A program made the position numbers and the translations under genes. 59,097 nucleotides of DNA from Mucilaginibacter sp. (GTDB lineage: Bacteria; Bacteroidota; Bacteroidia; Sphingobacteriales; Sphingobacteriaceae), in assembly GCA_028288285.1 (NCBI GenBank), contig JAQBNZ010000141.1, positions 1 through 59,097 on the forward strand, read 5' to 3'. Under the pieces are notes generated by a model, which did not search any database, had not been told where the DNA came from, and saw only the letters and a list, made by a program, of their open reading frames with translations. Positions 55,817 through 59,097 of this stretch are shown piece by piece; the first letter of the stretch is position 1, and every line of letters starts with the position of its first letter.

Positions 55817-56861
55817 GTAAAATAGCCCGCAAAGGCGGGTGGATGAATTTATTAATAATTTTTTCCACCGTCATACAGGTAATGAGGATCACAATACAGG
55901 CGGGTAAAACCGTTAAATATAATGCGGTGCTTTTAAATATCTTGCTAAAGGAATGTATCAAGAGAACGCCTATGTTATTATGAAAAAGGTAGATAGAGTA
56001 GCTATAAATTCCAACTGTAATTATTGCTTTGCTTGACAAGAAATTTAACCAGGAATTCTTGTAAATAAATATTAAGAATAAAATAATGAACGACAAAATG
56101 AATGCTATTTCACCCGGTTTCTGCATGAAAACTAATTGAATAACAAATAGCAAAATAACCGCAACATGTATGGATAAGCTTAACCTTTGCTTAGTAAATA
56201 GACAGTAAAAGTATATTCCAAGTGAAAAGAACATCAAATATGATGGAAAAAGTAACCATGGGACGTAATTGCCTAACCTTGGGATTTTAAACGCAATTAT
56301 GGCTAAATGTAGCAACACTATAAACGAGGAATATAATAACCAGTTTTGGAAAAATCTTTTTTTGTTAAGAAAGAAGATAACTGAAGAAACGAGATAGAAA
56401 TACACCTCGCATAATAATGTCCACTCTACCCCATCAATAAATTTGATATCCCAACCAAATATTTTCCACCATATACGTGGCTCTGTTATAGTCAAGGTGG
56501 GTAAAAAGTATACAGGTTGGGGCGTTATTGCTTCATATGGACTGAAGGAAAGAAAGGCGTAGTTTAATATTGAAAAAAATAACAGCGTAGGCCATAATCG
56601 AATAAACCTTTTCAATAGAAATTCTTTGATGTTTTTACAGTTTTTTAAAGTCATAAAAATGACAAATCCTGAGATAATAAAAAAGAATTGGACTCCTAAG
56701 TAACCGTACCTGAAAAAAAATATATTGGAGTATTTGTTATGATATGGATAATAGTCGGTGCTGAATGGTTTTGCGAAGAGAATAAAAAAATGATAAAGTA
56801 TAACACCAATGATTGCAAGGCAGCGGAAACCATCAAGTGTTGTTATTCGGTTTTTCGACAT
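55803..56861 (-). CDS. Acyltransferase 3 family protein (O-antigen/polysaccharide acetyltransferase)
   Basis: A 352-residue polytopic membrane protein opening with ITTLDGFRCLAIIGVILYHF, the AT3 motif whose His is essential, and about ten hydrophobic helices. Phage-carried members modify cell-surface polysaccharide and cause serotype conversion, excluding related phages. It runs against the late operon and has AT-rich codon use, fitting a cargo gene. Confidence 0.85.
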   Translation of the reverse strand: MSKNRITTLDGFRCLAIIGVILYHFFILFAKPFSTDYYPYHNKYSNIFFFRYGYLGVQFFFIISGFVIFMTLKNCKNIKEFLLKRFIRLWPTLLFFSILNYAFLSFSPYEAITPQPVYFLPTLTITEPRIWWKIFGWDIKFIDGVEWTLLCEVYFYLVSSVIFFLNKKRFFQNWLLYSSFIVLLHLAIIAFKIPRLGNYVPWLLFPSYLMFFSLGIYFYCLFTKQRLSLSIHVAVILLFVIQLVFMQKPGEIAFILSFIILFLIFIYKNSWLNFLSSKAIITVGIYSYSIYLFHNNIGVLLIHSFSKIFKSTALYLTVLPACIVILITCMTVEKIINKFIHPPLRAILLKKA

Positions 56862-57048
56862 TGAGTAAAAGTAAATAATCTAAGTTGTAAAAAAAGACAC
56901 CCGGCTCCCTTCAGCTAAACTAAGTGCAAGGGTTAAATACAAATAATATTTAAAACCTTTTAAAGTAATCAGTTTGGATACGATTTGGTTGCCTCCATTA
57001 AGGAGTAAAAAGTTTTTTTGTTCAAATAGTCTAATAGTATTATGTCAA

Positions 57049-57177
57049 TCAATGCAGCGCATGATAGCGCCTACCTGTATTTATACTCATCCAGCTTCTA
57101 ACTTCATTATTTGCATTTAAAAACAGCACATAAACTTGTTCTCGCAAATTCATTATCTCTTTATCCCAAACTTTCAT
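57049..57177 (-). pseudogene. Fragment of a RadC/JAB-domain gene
   Basis: From ATG 57177, 42 residues: MKVWDKEIMNLREQVYVLFLNANNEVRSWMSINTG, matching the region before the catalytic domain of RadC-like JAB proteins, then a stop. The metal-binding HxH motif is absent. It looks like a truncated accessory gene in the 687-nt gap before the lysis genes. Confidence 0.5.
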
Positions 57178-57311
57178 AATATCTTATGACTATCAAGTGA
57201 ACAATTAAATAGGCTTAGATGAAAAATTTGGTTGTAACAGACTTGCAGTTGGCGCGTCGCTTTAGAGATTAAAATAAAGTGCAATTATTATTTTTTATCA
57301 AGCCGTTTTAT

Positions 57312-57329
57312 TATATAGAATTCTATATA
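57312..57329. promoter_or_regulatory. Perfect 18-bp palindrome upstream of the lysis genes
   Basis: TATATAGAATTCTATATA is self-complementary across 18 bp in an AT-rich, gene-free stretch (57178-57548). Candidate operator. Confidence 0.4.
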
Positions 57330-57496
57330 GTAAATTCAAGTTCAGTAGTATTGTTTATCCATTTTATTCATTAAAATATATGCTTATTAACCGTCATAGC
57401 ATAAAGATAAAAACAATGAGTATATAGCAAACCACATAATAATAATAATATTGGAATTCATATAGATTTCAGTACTACCAAATCCATTCCTCTTCT

Positions 57497-57519
57497 ACTA
57501 CCTTGCCTATTAAGGTAGT
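57497..57519. promoter_or_regulatory. Hairpin/operator directly before the holin
   Basis: ACTACCTT-N7-AAGGTAGT, perfect 8-bp arms, 29 nt before the holin start. Could control lysis timing through an mRNA hairpin or a bound regulator. Confidence 0.45.
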
Positions 57520-57548
57520 TCTCCTACTTATAACAACTCACACCAACC

Positions 57549-57791
57549 ATGGATAAAAAGCTTACTATGCTGCAGCGTATTAAAAGCGATACGCCCAGTT
57601 TTTTTAAACGCGCCCAGCTGTTTGGCTTAGGCTTAACTGGTTTGGGCACCTCACTCACACAGGTTGCAGGCATCCCAGCTAATTTTTGCACCATCCTTAT
57701 TTCTATAGGTAGTACAATAACAATTGTCTCCCAATTTGCAGTTAAACAATATGAACCTCTTAACACCTCCATTAATGAAAAAACTAAGTGA
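57549..57791 (+). CDS. Holin-like membrane protein
   Basis: An 80-residue protein with two hydrophobic stretches (LFGLGLTGLGTSLTQVAGI; FCTILISIGSTITIVSQFAV) around a short turn, the size and layout of a phage holin. It precedes and overlaps the lysozyme gene, supporting the call. Confidence 0.7.
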   Translation: MDKKLTMLQRIKSDTPSFFKRAQLFGLGLTGLGTSLTQVAGIPANFCTILISIGSTITIVSQFAVKQYEPLNTSINEKTK

Positions 57792-58251
57792 ACATGGCAT
57801 CGCTATTATAAAAAACTTTGAAGGGCTTAGATTAAAAGCTTACCGTGATATAGCAAGCGTATGGACCATTGGCTATGGATCAACCTCCTATCATGATGGT
57901 AAAGCGGTAAAATCCGGCGATGAACTTGCTGATGAAACAGTAGCAGATGCTCTATTTCATAATACCTTAAAATGGTATGTTGATGCAGTTAATGACCATG
58001 TTAAAGTCCCTCTTAATCAAAACCAATTTGATGCATTGGTTTCCTTTACTTATAATTTGGGTACTGGTGCATTGCAAAAATCAACTTTATTACGAAAGCT
58101 CAATGCCTCAGATTATGTAGCAGCAGCCGATCAATTTTTATTGTGGAATAAAATTACCGATCCATATTCCGGTAAAAAAGTGATATGTAATACACTTACT
58201 GTCAGGCGTAAGCAAGAACGCGAATTATTTCTAAAACCTATACCAAAATGA
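57751..58251 (+). CDS. Phage lysozyme, GH24 (T4-type endolysin)
   Basis: A 166-residue muramidase. Catalytic triad Glu24, Asp33 and Thr39 in NFEGLRLKAYRDIASVWTIGYG; second half has NQNQFDALVSFTYNLGTGAL, typical of the family. No cleavable signal peptide, so it depends on the holin. A frame back to a TTG at 57724 exists, but ATG 57751 (or 57775) is more likely. Overlaps the holin by 41 nt. Confidence 0.92.
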   Translation: MNLLTPPLMKKLSEHGIAIIKNFEGLRLKAYRDIASVWTIGYGSTSYHDGKAVKSGDELADETVADALFHNTLKWYVDAVNDHVKVPLNQNQFDALVSFTYNLGTGALQKSTLLRKLNASDYVAAADQFLLWNKITDPYSGKKVICNTLTVRRKQERELFLKPIPK

Positions 58252-58496
58252 CAACATTTGAACACAGGGAACTAAAGGGTATAACCATAAAAAACCTTGT
58301 AGTTACTATTATCAGTACCGCCAGTATAGTCATTTCTGTAATGACAACTTACTTTCAATTAAAGGGAGACATACGTGATGTACGTATTCAACAAGATGCT
58401 CAAAACCGAATAAACGAGATCCGTTTAAAGGTACTTGAAGGCCAGGTGGCTCTGTTACAGCGGGAAGTTGAACAAATCAAAACAAAAAAATATTAA
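58248..58496 (+). CDS. Small membrane protein, spanin-like
   Basis: An 82-residue protein with one transmembrane helix (IKNLVVTIISTASIVISVMTTYF) and a C-terminal coiled coil (LEGQVALLQREVEQIK). Layout fits an inner-membrane spanin or a holin accessory (XhlA-like). Overlaps the lysozyme stop by 4 nt. Confidence 0.6.
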   Translation: MTTFEHRELKGITIKNLVVTIISTASIVISVMTTYFQLKGDIRDVRIQQDAQNRINEIRLKVLEGQVALLQREVEQIKTKKY

Positions 58497-58507
58497 TTAA
58501 ACAACAC

Positions 58508-58960
58508 ATGAGTTTAAAATCATTTTTAACCGGGATATGGAATACCATCCGGTCATTATTTAACAGTTTTCCCGTATCACTTAAAACAGCGGTACATATA
58601 GGCGTTACCGTAACAGAGAATATTAAACAATTTGTCGATTCGCCTTTGGCAGATGTACTAACAGCTATAATCCCTGGTGAAGTTGATGATAAATTAAAGC
58701 AAGTATTGAGAAATGGTATACCAGCTCTTTTAATAAATTTAAAGTTAGCAGATAAGTGCGCCTTTTCAACAGACGCTCAAGAGATTACAAGGTGTGCAAT
58801 AAACATATTGCAAAATTTAGATGGTGAAATTAAAAGTGCATTTCTTCACAACCTATCGGTATTGATTTCTCAATTAGCCGCAGATGGTAAATTATCCTGG
58901 AGTGATGGTGTTTGCATTGTAGAATGGTATTATCAGCATCAATACAAAACAGCTGCATAA
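58508..58960 (+). CDS. Phage-cluster protein of unknown function
   Basis: A 150-residue helical protein with an amphipathic N-terminus (FLTGIWNTIRSLFNSFP). No signal peptide or domain recognised. Last gene of the phage cluster; 11 nt separate its stop from the tRNA 3' end. Confidence 0.6.
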   Translation: MSLKSFLTGIWNTIRSLFNSFPVSLKTAVHIGVTVTENIKQFVDSPLADVLTAIIPGEVDDKLKQVLRNGIPALLINLKLADKCAFSTDAQEITRCAINILQNLDGEIKSAFLHNLSVLISQLAADGKLSWSDGVCIVEWYYQHQYKTAA

Positions 58961-58971
58961 TTTCGAGAATG

Positions 58972-59055
58972 TGCCCGGAACGAGATTCGAACTCGTACAT
59001 CCTTACGAATGCCACCCCCTCAAGATGGTGCGTCTACCAATTTCGCCACCCGGGC
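58972..59055 (-). tRNA. tRNA-Leu (anticodon GAG)
   Basis: The minus strand folds into a class II tRNA of 84 nt: acceptor GCCCGGG/TCCGGGC (one G-U), D arm GCGAAATTGGTAGACGC, anticodon stem CCATC/GGTGG with loop TTGAGGG giving GAG, a long variable arm, and T loop TTCGAAT between ACGAG/CTCGT. Discriminator A; the CCA end is not encoded. Its 3' end faces the phage cluster, the usual side for an attB. Confidence 0.93.
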
Positions 59056-59097
59056 TCTCATATAAGCAGAAAGTCTTAAGTTTAAAGCTTGGCCGCA

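Noticed and set aside
55824..55842. GCCCGC/GCGGG hairpin as terminator of the phage late operon
   Set aside because: The stem lies inside the 3' coding end of the acyltransferase and is not followed by a U tract on the + strand; evidence is too weak.
57409..57465. Tandem AAT repeats as phase-variation tract
   Set aside because: The ATAATAATAATA run at about 57437 is short and not in a coding region or between promoter elements.

Overview
The window looks like a chromosomal segment of a Bacteroidota bacterium of the Sphingobacteriaceae type (Mucilaginibacter or Pedobacter-like; this is inference from gene content, not a database match). Supporting signs are outer-membrane genes of Bacteroidota type (tandem ompH after bamA, a PorT-like protein next to ubiE), promoters with TAnnTTTG -7 boxes, near absence of Shine-Dalgarno sequences, DUF1080 and Tat-secreted Gfo/Idh proteins, and typical Bacteroidota intergenic repeats.

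Region 1 (1-28.7 kb) is ordinary host chromosome. It holds the 5' end of purF, a nitrilase-family hydrolase, amt, a membrane-arm complex I operon (nuoH-I-J-K-L-M-N) without nuoA-G, then murI, two ompH/skp genes, bamA and uppS (envelope biogenesis), a DUF6089-like barrel, nadK, a CBS protein, an alpha/beta hydrolase, a YqeY-like protein, an SDR dehydrogenase, porT-ubiE, a SatD-like/DUF3307 pair with its own palindromic operators, a sugar-oxidoreductase/DUF1080/thioredoxin cluster, an aldo-keto reductase and a GNAT acetyltransferase.

Region 2 (28.7-30.4 kb) is a small phage-like regulatory module: an S24/CI-type repressor facing two small genes across a palindromic operator. Region 3 (30.5-33.4 kb) is four host-type genes (small conserved protein, RRM protein, lipoprotein, BamA-like barrel).

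Region 4 (33.6-58.96 kb) is a siphovirus-type structural, packaging and lysis cluster on the + strand: terS, terL, a tail-assembly chaperone with a T TTT TTT frameshift site, tail proteins, tape measure, ClpP-like protease/scaffold, major capsid protein, a probable tube protein, portal, connector, collagen-like fibre, LamG protein, O-acyltransferase, holin, GH24 lysozyme and small membrane proteins. It stops 11 nt from the 3' end of a tRNA-Leu(GAG). No integrase, transposase, replication or excision gene is seen, the module order is scrambled relative to lambda/HK97, and host-type interspersed repeats lie between the phage genes. Together with the separate repressor module this suggests a long-resident, domesticated prophage, possibly a gene-transfer-agent-like or satellite particle system. 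Within it, the tape-measure gene is preceded by two truncated, diverged copies of its own 5' end, separated by antisense mini-genes of one family, and a recurrent ATGCC-N4/5-(G)GCAT palindrome sits upstream of several blocks. These are the most unusual signals in the window.
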